The notes: generated from the letters alone by a model not told the origin. A stretch of 64,000 nt of DNA from Lysobacterales bacterium (GCA_021324945.1 JAJPID010000039.1:40892-104891); one strand, 5' to 3'; counted from the stretch's first letter, positions 28,076 through 37,999 are shown. Translations and numbers: made by a program.

Positions 28076-29461
28076 TCACGAAGCCGCGGATGCGGCTTGC
28101 GCACGCTTCCACGTTTCCTTTCTCGCTAACCGCGCGAACCGCATCAGCAGCAGGATGGCCGCGACGTACAGACCCGCGCTCAATCCGACCCACATACCCG
28201 GCGTGCGCCAGCCGGCGTGGAAGGCCAATGCATATCCAACCGGCATGCCGATGCCCCAGTACGCCAGCACGGTAATGAACATCGGCACGCGCGTGTCCTT
28301 CAATCCGCGCAGCGCGCCGTTCGATGCGACTTGAATTCCATCTGCAAATTGGAACGCGCCGGCCAGCCTCAGCAATTGCGCGGCCAGCACCAGCACCGCC
28401 GGCACATCGGTGTAGGCACGGGCGATCAGGTGCGGAAGGCCGAGCATCATTCCCGAGGCGACGCATTGCGTCGCCAGGGTCAATGAAATCCCACCGAATC
28501 CCGCGTAGCGCACGCCGTGTGGATCGTGGCGTCCGACTGCATTGCCCACGCGCACGGTGATCGCCAAAGCCAATCCAAGCGGCACCATGAAGGTGATCGA
28601 GGCGACGTTGATCGCGATCTGGTGCGCGGCCACCGCCACGGTGCCGAGCCGGCTGATCAGCAGCGCCGCGATCGAGAACATGCCCGCTTCCATCAACAAC
28701 GTCACGCCCATCGGCACGCCGATGCGCAGCAGGCCGAAGATCGCGCGCGGATCGGGTTTCTCGAAACGCGCGAACAGCTGCAAGGGACGATAACGCGGCG
28801 ACAGCCGCAGATACGCGGTGAAGGCGATCACCTGCAGCCACAGCACGATCGCGTTGGCGATGCCGCTGCCTTGCGCACCCAGCGCTTGCAATCCAATCTT
28901 GCCGTAAATGAAGATCCAGCCCAGCGGGATCAGAGCACACAGGCCGGTGAAGCCGAAGAACATGGTCGGCCGCGTCCAGCTCATGCCCTCCGACAAGCCG
29001 CGCAATGAGTAGTAGAAACACACCGCCGGCGCGCCCCAACTCAAGGCATGCAGGAACTTCTGCACATCCGGCAGCAGTTCGACGTCGACTCCCAACAGGC
29101 GCAGCAGCGGACCGGTGTGCCGCACGCCGAACCACAACAACACGCCCAGTGTTCCCGCCAATATCAAGGCCTGCCGGAACAGCGGACCGATTTCGCCGCG
29201 CGTGCCGGCGCCGTCCAGATGCGCGACGGACGGCGGCAGCGCCATCATCACGCCGATTGCGCACACTAACGCCAGCAGCCACACGTTGGCGCCGACCGCC
29301 ACCGCCGCCAGCGTGTGCGCGTTGTAATGGCCGGCCAGTACCACGTCCACCGCGTTCATGCCGATCGAAGACAACTGCCCGGCGATCAGCGGCAGCGCGA
29401 GTTTCACGGTGGCGCGGGTTTCATGCGCGTAACGCGCGCGGTCGAAAGCTAGAATGCGCAT
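28076..29461 (-). CDS. MATE-family efflux transporter
   Basis: A 461-residue, twelve-helix multidrug and toxic compound extrusion protein. It has two homologous halves, with typical early motifs (LALPLIAGQLSSIGMNAVDVVLAGHY) and a second-half motif (LLMEAGMFSIAALLISRLGTVAVAAHQIAINVASI). It resembles the NorM branch, which exports cationic drugs in exchange for Na+ or H+. The start chosen is MRILAF at 29461. Upstream in-frame codons are possible, but they would overlap the divergent DUF3667 gene. sppA lies downstream on the same strand. Confidence 0.92.
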   Translation of the reverse strand: MRILAFDRARYAHETRATVKLALPLIAGQLSSIGMNAVDVVLAGHYNAHTLAAVAVGANVWLLALVCAIGVMMALPPSVAHLDGAGTRGEIGPLFRQALILAGTLGVLLWFGVRHTGPLLRLLGVDVELLPDVQKFLHALSWGAPAVCFYYSLRGLSEGMSWTRPTMFFGFTGLCALIPLGWIFIYGKIGLQALGAQGSGIANAIVLWLQVIAFTAYLRLSPRYRPLQLFARFEKPDPRAIFGLLRIGVPMGVTLLMEAGMFSIAALLISRLGTVAVAAHQIAINVASITFMVPLGLALAITVRVGNAVGRHDPHGVRYAGFGGISLTLATQCVASGMMLGLPHLIARAYTDVPAVLVLAAQLLRLAGAFQFADGIQVASNGALRGLKDTRVPMFITVLAYWGIGMPVGYALAFHAGWRTPGMWVGLSAGLYVAAILLLMRFARLARKETWKRAQAASAAS

Positions 29462-29486
29462 CGGAATCCATCGGGCCGGACAGGGC

Positions 29487-30692
29487 ATGGTAACCAAACC
29501 GGAATCCGTTACGCCGCCATCAGGCGCGGTCTGCGCCAACTGTGGCGCGCCTCTGTACGGCGAGTACTGCTATCAATGCGGTCAGCCGGTAAAAGGTTTG
29601 ATCCGGCATCTCTCCGGCGTGCTGGGCGACGTGTTCGACACGCTGCTCAACATCGATTCGCGCGTGGTGCGCACGCTGCCCGCGTTGTATTTCAGGCCCG
29701 GTTTCCTGACGCGCGAGTACTTCGCCGGCCGCCGCGTGCGTTACGTCACGCCATTCCGCCTGATGTTCTTCCTGTGCCTGGCTGCGTTCTTCGTGATGCA
29801 GCTTGCTTTCGACAACGCGACTTCCAATTTCGGCAGCAGCAGGAACAGCGGAACGTCGTTCGACTCCGCACACACGCCTGCGCAGGTCCGCGCGGACGAG
29901 CAGAAAGCCCTCGCGGAGATCGACCGCGCCGCGTCAAAACCGGAGCTGCCGGCCACCGCGCGCGCGGCGCTGATCGCCGCGAAGCAGCGCGTGCAGAGCG
30001 AAGCGGCGGATCGGCTGGTCGAAATGAAGCGCGAAGGCGCGCCCGCCGCGGGCGGTTCGACACCGGCGGTTTCCGGCTCCATCGGACTGACCGACGATGA
30101 GGCCCGACACAGCACCGATCTCAATTTTCCCGGCGGCGATACCTGGGAATTGACGCGCAATCCGGTGCACATCGGCTGGCTGCCCGGCTTCGTCAACGAC
30201 TGGATCAATCAGGCCGGCCAGAACATGCACGACAACGTGCTGGCGCTGAAGAACTCCCGCTCGCGCAAGGCGGCGATCCAGCGCATGTTCGCCGGTTTGT
30301 TTTCGCTGCTGCCGCAGACGATGTTCGTGCTGCTGCCGCTGTTCGCGGTGATCCTGAAGGTGTTCTACATCTTCAAGCGCAGGCTGTACATGGAACACCT
30401 GATCGTGGCGCTGCACAGCCACGCCTTCATCTTTCTCTCGCTGCTGGTGCTATTCGCGCTTTCCGCGTTGAGCTCGCTCGCGCCCACCGCGTGGCTGAAG
30501 GCACCGCTGGCTCTGCTGAGTGCGGCGGCGTGGATCTGGTTGTTCGTGTATTTGTACCTGATGCAGAAACGCGTTTACACGCAGGGCTGGTTCTTCACCA
30601 CCACCAAGTATCTGTGCGTTGGCATCTGCTACACCCTGTTGCTCAGCGTCGCAATAGCCTGCGCTTTCGTCTTGAGCATGGCGCGCGCATGA
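29487..30692 (+). CDS. DUF3667 membrane protein with N-terminal zinc ribbon
   Basis: A 401-residue protein from ATG 29487. A zinc ribbon comes first (CANCGAPLYGEYCYQCGQ: C-x2-C...C-x2-C). The conserved membrane-proximal block follows (FRPGFLTREYFAGRRVRYVTPFRLMFFLC), which is diagnostic for DUF3667. There are about five predicted transmembrane helices: one near 100 and four in the C-terminal third. The central ~110 residues are a soluble Ala/Glu-rich insertion. Function unknown. Its stop overlaps the DUF4286 start (ATGA), so the pair is translationally coupled. Confidence 0.85.
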   Translation: MVTKPESVTPPSGAVCANCGAPLYGEYCYQCGQPVKGLIRHLSGVLGDVFDTLLNIDSRVVRTLPALYFRPGFLTREYFAGRRVRYVTPFRLMFFLCLAAFFVMQLAFDNATSNFGSSRNSGTSFDSAHTPAQVRADEQKALAEIDRAASKPELPATARAALIAAKQRVQSEAADRLVEMKREGAPAAGGSTPAVSGSIGLTDDEARHSTDLNFPGGDTWELTRNPVHIGWLPGFVNDWINQAGQNMHDNVLALKNSRSRKAAIQRMFAGLFSLLPQTMFVLLPLFAVILKVFYIFKRRLYMEHLIVALHSHAFIFLSLLVLFALSALSSLAPTAWLKAPLALLSAAAWIWLFVYLYLMQKRVYTQGWFFTTTKYLCVGICYTLLLSVAIACAFVLSMARA

Positions 30693-30991
30693 TTCTCTAC
30701 GTCGTGGATCTGGATGTGGACGCGGACCTCGCGGAAGAATACCTGCTCTGGTTGCGCGCGCACATGCGGGAAATGCTCAAGCTGCCGGGTTTCATCGATG
30801 CGGAGTTGGTCAAGCGACTCGAACCGCCGTCGCCCGAGGGACGGGTGAATCTCGGCGTGCGGTATCGCCTGCGCGAACGCGCCGCATTCGACGATTACCT
30901 GCGCGAGTATGCGCCGCGCATGCGGGCCGCAGGCGCGCGCTTTGGCGAACGGGTGCGCGCATCGCGGCAACTCATGCAAACACTGGAATGA
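30689..30991 (+). CDS. DUF4286 family small protein
   Basis: A 100-residue cytoplasmic protein whose ATG overlaps the stop of the DUF3667 gene by four bases. The sequence pattern (ILYVVDLDVDADLAEEYLLWLRAHMREMLKLPGF, then VRYRLRERAAFDDYLREYAPRMR) fits DUF4286, a ferredoxin-like alpha/beta domain related to dimeric alpha-beta barrel proteins. No catalytic motif is visible. The coupling suggests that it works with, or is dosed with, the DUF3667 protein. Confidence 0.8.
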   Translation: MILYVVDLDVDADLAEEYLLWLRAHMREMLKLPGFIDAELVKRLEPPSPEGRVNLGVRYRLRERAAFDDYLREYAPRMRAAGARFGERVRASRQLMQTLE

Positions 30992-31325
30992 AGACGGGAC
31001 GCGGTCCGCCGCCATGCGGTTGTGCACAGCGGCAAAAAGCGCTTGTTCTCTGGGCCGCAACGGCGCACATTCGCACTCGACGCCGCGGCAACGAAACACT
31101 ATCTGCTTGATCGGAAAAGCCCATTTCAGTTTGGTGAAAATTTCGCCACGCCGTCGCGGGGCGCGCGCCGACGCCCGTTCCGTGCGCTTGTGCGCACACA
31201 CTTCCACAGCGTTATCCACACGCTCTGTGGATAAGCTGGAAACTTTCGCACCCGTGAGCACTTGCACTGCGTTCCTGCCGAACTCACCAACAAGTGCGCG
31301 CAAGTCGCATGCGTGAGCGCCGCGC
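30992..31325. other. Gene-free region upstream of priA
   Basis: About 330 bases without a credible gene; the short ORFs here lack start signals. The last 120 bases hold a consensus DnaA-box pair (listed separately), and a looser box TTGTGCACA lies at 31020-31028. The priA promoter presumably lies here, but I see no clear -35/-10 pair. Confidence 0.6.
31212..31234. promoter_or_regulatory. Inverted pair of consensus DnaA boxes
   Basis: TTATCCACA (31212-31220) and its exact complement TGTGGATAA (31226-31234) face each other across five bases, about 90 bases before the priA start. Both match the strict 9-mer recognised by DnaA. The sites could control priA or titrate or reload DnaA. The region lacks the AT-rich element and box cluster of an origin. 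Confidence 0.75.
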
Positions 31326-33533
31326 ATGAGCGACGCGCGAGAAATCCTACGCGTGGCGCTGCCGGTGCCGTTGCCGCGTACATTCGATTATCTGATGCCG
31401 CAGAACGGCACAAAGCCGTTGCCCGGGGCACGCGTGGAAGTGCCGTTCGGGCGTGCGCGGCGCATCGGCATCATGCTCGATGCAGCCGAACACTCCGACT
31501 GGCCGCGCGAGCAGTTGAAGCCCGTGCTCCGCGTGCTGGACGAAACGCCACTGTTCACACCGGAATTGTTGAGCAGCCTGCTGCGCGCGGCCGATTACTG
31601 GTGCGGCGCGGCCGGCGAAGTGCTGTTCGGCGCGTTGCCGTCGCGGTTGCGCGAGGACAAACCTTTCCCGCGCGATGAAGACGAAGCGTGGTCTTTGACG
31701 ATCGCGGGCCGCAGCGCGCTGGATGCACGCAGCCGGTGCGGTTCGTCGCTCGCGCTGCTTGCCGCGCTCGCCGAAACGCCGCTGCGCGCGGATGAACTAG
31801 ACGCATTGCTTCCCGAGTGGCGCACCGCGGCGCGGCGCGTGCGCGATGCCGGCCTGATCGAAACGATCGTGCTGTCGGTACGAAATGAATGGCACTCCAA
31901 ACCGCGTTCGCAATCGTTGACGGAAGCACAGCGCAAGGTGCTGGATCAAATTCTCGCCTTGGGCGAAGGTTTTCGTCCCGTATTGCTGGAAGGTGTGACC
32001 GGCAGCGGCAAGACCGAGATCTACCTGGAGCTGATCGAACGCGCGCTGCGGGCGGAAAAGCAAAGCCTCGTGCTCGTACCCGAGATCGGTCTGATTCCGC
32101 AGATGCTGCGGCGCCTGCGTGCGCGTTTCGATGCACCGGTCGCGGTGCTGCATTCGAACCTCGCCGACGGCGACCGCTCGCGCGCGTGGCTCGCCGCCTT
32201 GCGCGGTGAGGCCGCAATCGTGCTGGGCACCCGCTCAGCCGCCTTCGCGCCGCTGCCGGAAGTGGGCCTGATCGTGATCGACGAGGAACACGACACCTCG
32301 TACAAACAACAGGAAGGCAGTTTTCGTTACCACGCGCGCGATTTCGCGCTGATGCGTGCGCAGGCGCTCGACATTCCGATCGTGCTGGGCTCGGCCACCC
32401 CTTCGCTGGAAACGCTCGCCAACGTGCAGGCCGGACGCTACATGCATGCATGCTTGCGCGCGCGTGTACACGCGCGGACGGCCTCGCCAGTGCACGTGCT
32501 GGATTTGCGCGGCTTGAAATTGCACCACGGTCTTTCGCCGGCGTTGCTCGCCGCACTGGACGATTGCATCGCGCGCGGCGAGCAGGCGCTGGTTTTCAAG
32601 AACCGTCGCGGCTACGCGCCGGTGCTGTTGTGTCACGCCTGCGGCTGGCACGCGCGCTGTCCACGCTGCGAACGGCCGCTGACCGTGCATCGCGGCCGCG
32701 CGCGTCTGCTTTGCCATCACTGCGGCTACGCGCAGCCATGGCCGCGGCAATGCCCCGACTGCGGCACGCAGGCGCTCGCTCCGCAGGGCCACGGCACCGA
32801 GCGTCTGGAAGAAGCGCTGCAAGCGCGCTATCCGGCCATACCCGTGCTGCGCGTGGATCGCGAGAGCACGCGACGGCGCGACGCGTTCGAAACATTGCTG
32901 GACAAACTTGCCGAGGGCAAGCCGGCGATTCTGGTGGGCACGCAGATGCTGGCGAAAGGCCACGATTTGCCGAATCTCACCACCGTCGCGATCGTCGGCG
33001 TGGATGAAGGCTTGCACAGCGTGGATTTCCGCGCGGGCGAAAAACTGGCGCAACTGATCGTGCAGGTCGCCGGCCGTGCCGGCCGTGCCGACAAGCCCGG
33101 CCAAGTTTGGTTGCAAACGCACGAACCGCAACATCCATTGCTGACGACGCTGCTGCAAGGTGGCTATCCCGCCGCCGCCACGGAGCTGCTGGACGAACGC
33201 CGCGCATCGGAATTACCGCCCTTCTCGCATCTCGCCTTGCTGCGCGCGGACGCGAAGGATCGCGCTGCGCTCGATGCGTTCATGGATGCGGCGAAAGCCG
33301 CGATGCAAAACGTGCTGGCAACCTCGCCCGTGCTTGAAATACAACTCAATGGCCCGCTGCCCGCGCCGATGCCGCTGCGCGCCGGCCGTCATCGCGCGCA
33401 GTTGTGGGTCGAATCGAACCTGCGCCCGCCCCTGCGCCATGTGCTTTCGACATGGCTGCGGCGCTTGCACGAACTGCCCCAAACGCGCGGACTGCGCTGG
33501 TCGATCGATGTCGATCCGGTGGACGTGTATTGA
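31326..33533 (+). CDS. priA: Primosomal replication protein N' (PriA helicase)
   Basis: A 735-residue superfamily 2 helicase that restarts stalled replication forks by binding fork DNA and loading DnaB. The N-terminal 3'-DNA-binding domain (~1-110) is followed by Walker A (GVTGSGKTE), the Walker B box DEEH, motif III (GSATPS) and two zinc-binding Cys sets (CHACGWHARCPRC; CHHCG...CPDCG). Motif VI is QVAGRAGRADKPG. All parts are present and in order. Its length is normal. It is convergent with rpoH, sharing a bidirectional terminator. Confidence 0.97.
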   Translation: MSDAREILRVALPVPLPRTFDYLMPQNGTKPLPGARVEVPFGRARRIGIMLDAAEHSDWPREQLKPVLRVLDETPLFTPELLSSLLRAADYWCGAAGEVLFGALPSRLREDKPFPRDEDEAWSLTIAGRSALDARSRCGSSLALLAALAETPLRADELDALLPEWRTAARRVRDAGLIETIVLSVRNEWHSKPRSQSLTEAQRKVLDQILALGEGFRPVLLEGVTGSGKTEIYLELIERALRAEKQSLVLVPEIGLIPQMLRRLRARFDAPVAVLHSNLADGDRSRAWLAALRGEAAIVLGTRSAAFAPLPEVGLIVIDEEHDTSYKQQEGSFRYHARDFALMRAQALDIPIVLGSATPSLETLANVQAGRYMHACLRARVHARTASPVHVLDLRGLKLHHGLSPALLAALDDCIARGEQALVFKNRRGYAPVLLCHACGWHARCPRCERPLTVHRGRARLLCHHCGYAQPWPRQCPDCGTQALAPQGHGTERLEEALQARYPAIPVLRVDRESTRRRDAFETLLDKLAEGKPAILVGTQMLAKGHDLPNLTTVAIVGVDEGLHSVDFRAGEKLAQLIVQVAGRAGRADKPGQVWLQTHEPQHPLLTTLLQGGYPAAATELLDERRASELPPFSHLALLRADAKDRAALDAFMDAAKAAMQNVLATSPVLEIQLNGPLPAPMPLRAGRHRAQLWVESNLRPPLRHVLSTWLRRLHELPQTRGLRWSIDVDPVDVY

Positions 33534-33551
33534 GAACCGGAGCAGGAATAA

Positions 33552-33577
33552 AAAGAGCCGCGTTTCCGCGGCTCTTT
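33552..33577. terminator. Bidirectional intrinsic terminator between priA and rpoH
   Basis: A perfect 11-bp stem, AAAGAGCCGCG / CGCGGCTCTTT, encloses the tetraloop TTTC. It sits between the convergent priA and rpoH stops. The A-run on one side and T-run on the other allow function in both directions. Confidence 0.85.
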
Positions 33578-33611
33578 CGATTTTCGATTTCCTGTTTCCG
33601 ATTTCCTGCTC
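33578..33611 (-). repeat. Degenerate 7-bp tandem array after rpoH
   Basis: Five consecutive heptamers (plus strand: CGATTTT, CGATTTC, CTGTTTC, CGATTTC, CTGCTCT) run from the terminator to the rpoH stop codon without a gap. On the rpoH strand the unit reads like GAAATCG/GAAACAG. Similar arrays follow rho and the NDUFA9-like gene. Confidence 0.7.
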
Positions 33612-34469
<858 letters not shown>

Positions 34470-34557
34470 TCTGCCCTCCGAAAAGATTTTGTTTGGCGCT
34501 CATCACTTGGTGCGCCAAAACAGACTCGAGGTTCAATCAAGGCCATCAATGCGAATA

Positions 34558-34585
34558 ATTATACCGATTCGTACAGAAAAGGCAA
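34558..34585 (-). promoter_or_regulatory. Sigma-70 promoter of rpoH
   Basis: On the minus strand TTGCCT is separated by 16 bases from a perfect TATAAT. Transcription would begin near 34551, giving an rpoH leader of about 80 nt. Confidence 0.75.
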
Positions 34586-34632
34586 GGCGGGGCAGGCCTT
34601 GATCGCCCTCGAGTGACGGGTGGGTACCCGCC

Positions 34633-35337
34633 CTACAGTACCAACGCGGCCTTGGGCGGCAACCTCCAGTCCACCGGTCTGCGACCTTCGCCTTCCAGAT
34701 ACCGGTTCGCGGTAGAGAAATGCCCGCAGCCCAGAAACCCGCGATGCGCTGACAGAGGCGAGGGATGGGGCGCTTTCAGCACCAGATGCCGCTCTCGGTC
34801 GATCAGCCGCCCTTTGGCCTGCGCGTACGAACCCCACAACAGAAAGACCAGGCCTTGCCGGTCGCGGTTCAATTCATCGATCACCCGGTCGGTGAACCCT
34901 TCCCAACCCCTGCCTTGATGCGAATTCGGTTGCCCGGCTTCCACCGTGAGCACGGCGTTCAGCAGCAGCACGCCGCGCTGCGCCCAAGGAAGCAGGCAGC
35001 CATGATCGGGCGGCGGAATGCCGAGATCGCGTTCGATCTCGGCAAAAATATTCACCAGCGATGGCGGCACCGGCACCCCCGGCAGCACCGAAAAACATAA
35101 CCCGTGCGCCTGCCCGGGACCGTGATACGGGTCTTGGCCGAGGATCACCACCTTGACCTGCTCGAACGGCGTGGTGTTCAGGGCGTTGAAGATGTCGGGA
35201 CCCGCCGGATAGATGCGTTTGCCCGCACGCTTTTCCGCCAGGAGGAATTCACGCAGCGCTTTCATCTCCGGGCGATCGAAATGATCGCCAACTCGCGCTT
35301 TCCATGACGTTTCGAGTTTCAGGCGCTCCTCGCTCAT
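34633..35337 (-). CDS. ung: Uracil-DNA glycosylase, family 1
   Basis: A 234-residue UDG that removes uracil from DNA as the first step of base excision repair. The catalytic water-activating motif is [13 protein letters not shown] and the leucine-intercalation loop is [11 protein letters not shown]. Other family blocks are present ([27 protein letters not shown]). Its ATG overlaps the stop of the response-regulator gene by four bases (ATGA), so it is translated as the last gene of the ftsE-ftsX-regulator-ung string. That context is unusual for ung. Confidence 0.96.
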   Translation of the reverse strand: MSEERLKLETSWKARVGDHFDRPEMKALREFLLAEKRAGKRIYPAGPDIFNALNTTPFEQVKVVILGQDPYHGPGQAHGLCFSVLPGVPVPPSLVNIFAEIERDLGIPPPDHGCLLPWAQRGVLLLNAVLTVEAGQPNSHQGRGWEGFTDRVIDELNRDRQGLVFLLWGSYAQAKGRLIDRERHLVLKAPHPSPLSAHRGFLGCGHFSTANRYLEGEGRRPVDWRLPPKAALVL

Positions 35338-36176
35338 GCCGATGCAGGACTCTGCTCGCGCAGCCTCTGGGCGACGCGCAACTGGAACAGCAGCTTTGTT
35401 ACCAGCAGGCGTTCCTCGATCGGCTTCTGCACTAGATCATTCGCGCCTGCCCGCAGCAGTGCCGCCTGATTGACGGGATTGTCGTCGCCGGTCATCACCA
35501 GCACTGGCAATGCGCCCTTGCCATAACCGTAATGCTCGCGGATACGCGCCAGCAAATCGCCGCCGGAGAGTTCGCCTTTCAGATTGACATCGGTCAGCAC
35601 CAGATCGGTGCCAATCTCGCCGCGTTCGCGCGCGCCATCCAGCAAGGCGACTGCGTCCTCGGCGCTGATCACATGGGTAACGACCAGTCCGTATTTCTCA
35701 AGCATCCTGCGCGTGGCCAGCGCGACGACTCGGCTGTCTTCGACATACAGCACATTGCCAGAGCCTTTCATTTCCGCGCGAACGTAGCCGCGGATGAATT
35801 CCGCCAGCGCGCCGATCCCTTGCGCCTTGTCGAAATAATCGGTGATGTCGCCACCGATCTCGCGCTTGACCAGCCGTTCCTGAACATCGCCCGAGACGGC
35901 GACGATGGGAATGTAAGCCTGCGGCGCGTGCTCCCGCACGTAGTGCGCCAGCTCCAGGCCGTCCATGTCCGGCAACCGCAGCGCGGTAGTGACCAGATCG
36001 ACCACGCCCGCCTGCAATTCGCGTTGCGCCTCGGCGCCGGTTTCGCATGCGATCACGGTGACGCCCGGCAATTCCTTTTCCAGTAGTTGCGCGATCAGCT
36101 TGCGCGCGACTTTCGAACCGTCCACCACCATCACGCGCGGGTTGTCGCTGGAAATGTGGCGGGTGATGTTGGTCAT
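35334..36176 (-). CDS. Double-receiver response regulator with one degenerate REC domain
   Basis: A 280-residue protein from ATG 36176, five bases after the ftsX stop. It consists of two CheY-like receiver domains (about 12-130 and 140-275) and no output domain. REC2 is complete: EDS acidic pocket, phospho-acceptor Asp196 in LVLTDVNL, and Lys251 in VQKPIE. In REC1 the matching position is Ala65 ([13 protein letters not shown]), although Asp19, Ser95 and Lys117 remain, so it cannot be phosphorylated in the normal way. It may relay signals by protein contact to division or repair partners. No histidine kinase is nearby. Confidence 0.88.
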   Translation of the reverse strand: MTNITRHISSDNPRVMVVDGSKVARKLIAQLLEKELPGVTVIACETGAEAQRELQAGVVDLVTTALRLPDMDGLELAHYVREHAPQAYIPIVAVSGDVQERLVKREIGGDITDYFDKAQGIGALAEFIRGYVRAEMKGSGNVLYVEDSRVVALATRRMLEKYGLVVTHVISAEDAVALLDGARERGEIGTDLVLTDVNLKGELSGGDLLARIREHYGYGKGALPVLVMTGDDNPVNQAALLRAGANDLVQKPIEERLLVTKLLFQLRVAQRLREQSPASA

Positions 36177-36181
36177 GCGGA

Positions 36182-37147
36182 TCAGACGAAGGACGAACGA
36201 AGCAGATAACGCGTGCTGGCGAGGAATGCACCCATCCAGCCCAGCAACGCAGCCGCCAACGGTACCAGTGTCAACACTGCGGCGGACAGCCCGCCGAACA
36301 CGATGCGGCCTGAATAGCTCGCCGCCAGCGCGCGCGTCGGCGCGGCCACGCCGGCTTCCAAGGCCAGCAACAGCGCGACGGCGACCAGACCGGCGAGCAG
36401 GCCATAACACGCGCCTTCGTAAAGATACGGCCTGCGCACGAACGCCGCGCTGGCGCCGACCAGCCGCTGCACCGCGATCTCGTCCGCGCGTGCGCGAATG
36501 TCCAGCCGCACCGTATTGCCGACCACACCTAATGCGGCGATCGCGAGCAAGGCCGCCAGCAACAGCGTGATGCGCGCGCCGAGCGCGATCAATGCATCGA
36601 GCCGCACGCGCCAGGCGCCGTTGTCCTGCACCAGGTCGATTTGCGGCAGCGTGCGCAAGTCGGCGACCAATGCGTCGATTTGCGCGCGAGCCAACCCATT
36701 CTTCGGTTGCACCAGCAGCACGAACGGCAGTGGATTGTCCGGCAGCGCATGCAGCGCGTCACCGAAACCCTGCACCGCGCCGAGTTCCGACAGTCCTTGC
36801 GCAGGGGACTCCACCGTCACCTCCGCCACTTCGACACGCGAACGCAGTTGCGCCGCCAGCGCATCCGCCACGCGCGCATCCGCGTTCGACTTCAGGAACA
36901 CGCTTATCGATTGCGATTGGCTCAAGGCACCGCCTAGTCGCTGCACATTGGCGAGCAGCAGATAGAACGACAAGGGCAGCGCCAGCGCGAAGCCCAGCAC
37001 CAGCACGGTAAGCGCGGTGCCGAACGGCCGCGCGGCCAGCGCGCGCAATCCCGCGCGCAGACACCACGTGTGCTGCTCGCGCCACACCGCCACGCGCGGG
37101 CGCCGGTGCATACGCGGCGCGGCCGCTCTTCCTTCCGCAGTGCTCAC
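36182..37147 (-). CDS. ftsX: Cell-division ABC transporter permease-like protein FtsX
   Basis: A 321-residue inner-membrane protein with four transmembrane helices (about 43-65, then three in the C-terminal half). The periplasmic loop between helices 1 and 2 (SQSISVFLKSNADARVADALAAQLRSR...) is typical of FtsX. With FtsE it forms a complex at the septum that controls peptidoglycan hydrolases through coupling proteins such as EnvC. The ATG overlaps the ftsE stop by four bases. The N-terminus is a basic cytoplasmic tail of about 40 residues. Confidence 0.94.
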   Translation of the reverse strand: MSTAEGRAAAPRMHRRPRVAVWREQHTWCLRAGLRALAARPFGTALTVLVLGFALALPLSFYLLLANVQRLGGALSQSQSISVFLKSNADARVADALAAQLRSRVEVAEVTVESPAQGLSELGAVQGFGDALHALPDNPLPFVLLVQPKNGLARAQIDALVADLRTLPQIDLVQDNGAWRVRLDALIALGARITLLLAALLAIAALGVVGNTVRLDIRARADEIAVQRLVGASAAFVRRPYLYEGACYGLLAGLVAVALLLALEAGVAAPTRALAASYSGRIVFGGLSAAVLTLVPLAAALLGWMGAFLASTRYLLRSSFV

Positions 37148-37821
37148 GCGATTTCCTCAGCCGGGACGTCGGCGATCAGCCTGCCGTGCTCGAGCACCAG
37201 CGTGCGTTTCTTCAGGCGTTTCAGCAGAGGCAGGTCGTGACTGGCGATCAGCACGGTCGCGCCGAGCTGCTGAAATTGCGCAAACAATTGCATGATGTCG
37301 AACGACAACTGTGGGTCGAGATTGCCGGTGGGCTCGTCGGCGATGATCAGTGAAGGTTTCGCAACGATCGCGCGCGCGATGCCCACGCGCTGCTGCTCAC
37401 CGGTGGAAAGATGGATCGGCGGCTGCTTTTCGTAGGCGAGCAAACCGACCTTGTCCAGCGCCGCGCGCACGCGGCGCGCGCGTTCCTCTTTCGGCACGCC
37501 GGCGATCACCAGCGGCAATTCGACATTCGCGGCCACGCTGCGATCCATCAGCAGGCGGTGATCCTGGAACACCATACCGATGCCGCGCCGCAATCTCGCG
37601 ATGTGGCGGCCGCGCACCTTGCGCAGATCGTCGCCACCGACGTGGATTGAACCATTGCTTGGGCGTTCGATCAGCGTGATCAGTTTCAGAAGCGTGCTCT
37701 TGCCCGCGCCCGAATGCCCGGTGACGAACACCATCTCGCCCGCGCCGATGCGGAACGACAGCGCATCCAGCGCTTCATGGCCGTTCGCGTAGCGCTTGCT
37801 GACGGAGTCGAAGTGGATCAC
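37144..37821 (-). CDS. ftsE: Cell-division ABC transporter ATPase FtsE
   Basis: A 225-residue ABC ATPase. Walker A is GHSGAGKST, the Q-loop region is [13 protein letters not shown], the signature is LSTGEQQR, Walker B is LIIADEP, and the switch His is in ASHDLPLL. Length and sequence fit FtsE. The start is a GTG at 37821 ([11 protein letters not shown]); the track ORF reads over 100 residues further upstream into repeats. The gene leads the ftsE-ftsX-regulator-ung string, with stop/start overlaps at two of three junctions. No strong ribosome-binding site is visible. Confidence 0.94.
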   Translation of the reverse strand: MIHFDSVSKRYANGHEALDALSFRIGAGEMVFVTGHSGAGKSTLLKLITLIERPSNGSIHVGGDDLRKVRGRHIARLRRGIGMVFQDHRLLMDRSVAANVELPLVIAGVPKEERARRVRAALDKVGLLAYEKQPPIHLSTGEQQRVGIARAIVAKPSLIIADEPTGNLDPQLSFDIMQLFAQFQQLGATVLIASHDLPLLKRLKKRTLVLEHGRLIADVPAEEIA

Positions 37822-37865
37822 GAGACGGGCGGAGAACAGAAAACAGGACAAGCGTAGCAACATAA

Positions 37866-37898
37866 CGCCATTCCGGCGCAGGCCGGAATCCAATGGCG
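37866..37898. repeat. REP-like palindrome
   Basis: TTCCGGC-GCAG-GCCGGAA forms a perfect stem flanked by CGCCA and a matching TGGCG, so the whole 33-base unit is nearly palindromic. It lies in the 178-base gap upstream of ftsE. It shares the ATTCCGG core with the elements at 26.1 and 41.8 kb. Confidence 0.65.
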
Positions 37899-37999
37899 AA
37901 CACGGGTGTTGTGCCGCATTGACACTCGGTCTCGGCATGCGCCAAGGTGGCAAGCTTTGTCCTCGCGCGCGCTGGTCGTGGTCAACACCAGCAAGTCGA

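Noticed and set aside
31200-31240. Replication origin at the DnaA-box pair
   Set aside because: Only two strict boxes, no AT-rich unwinding element and no dnaA/dnaN nearby.
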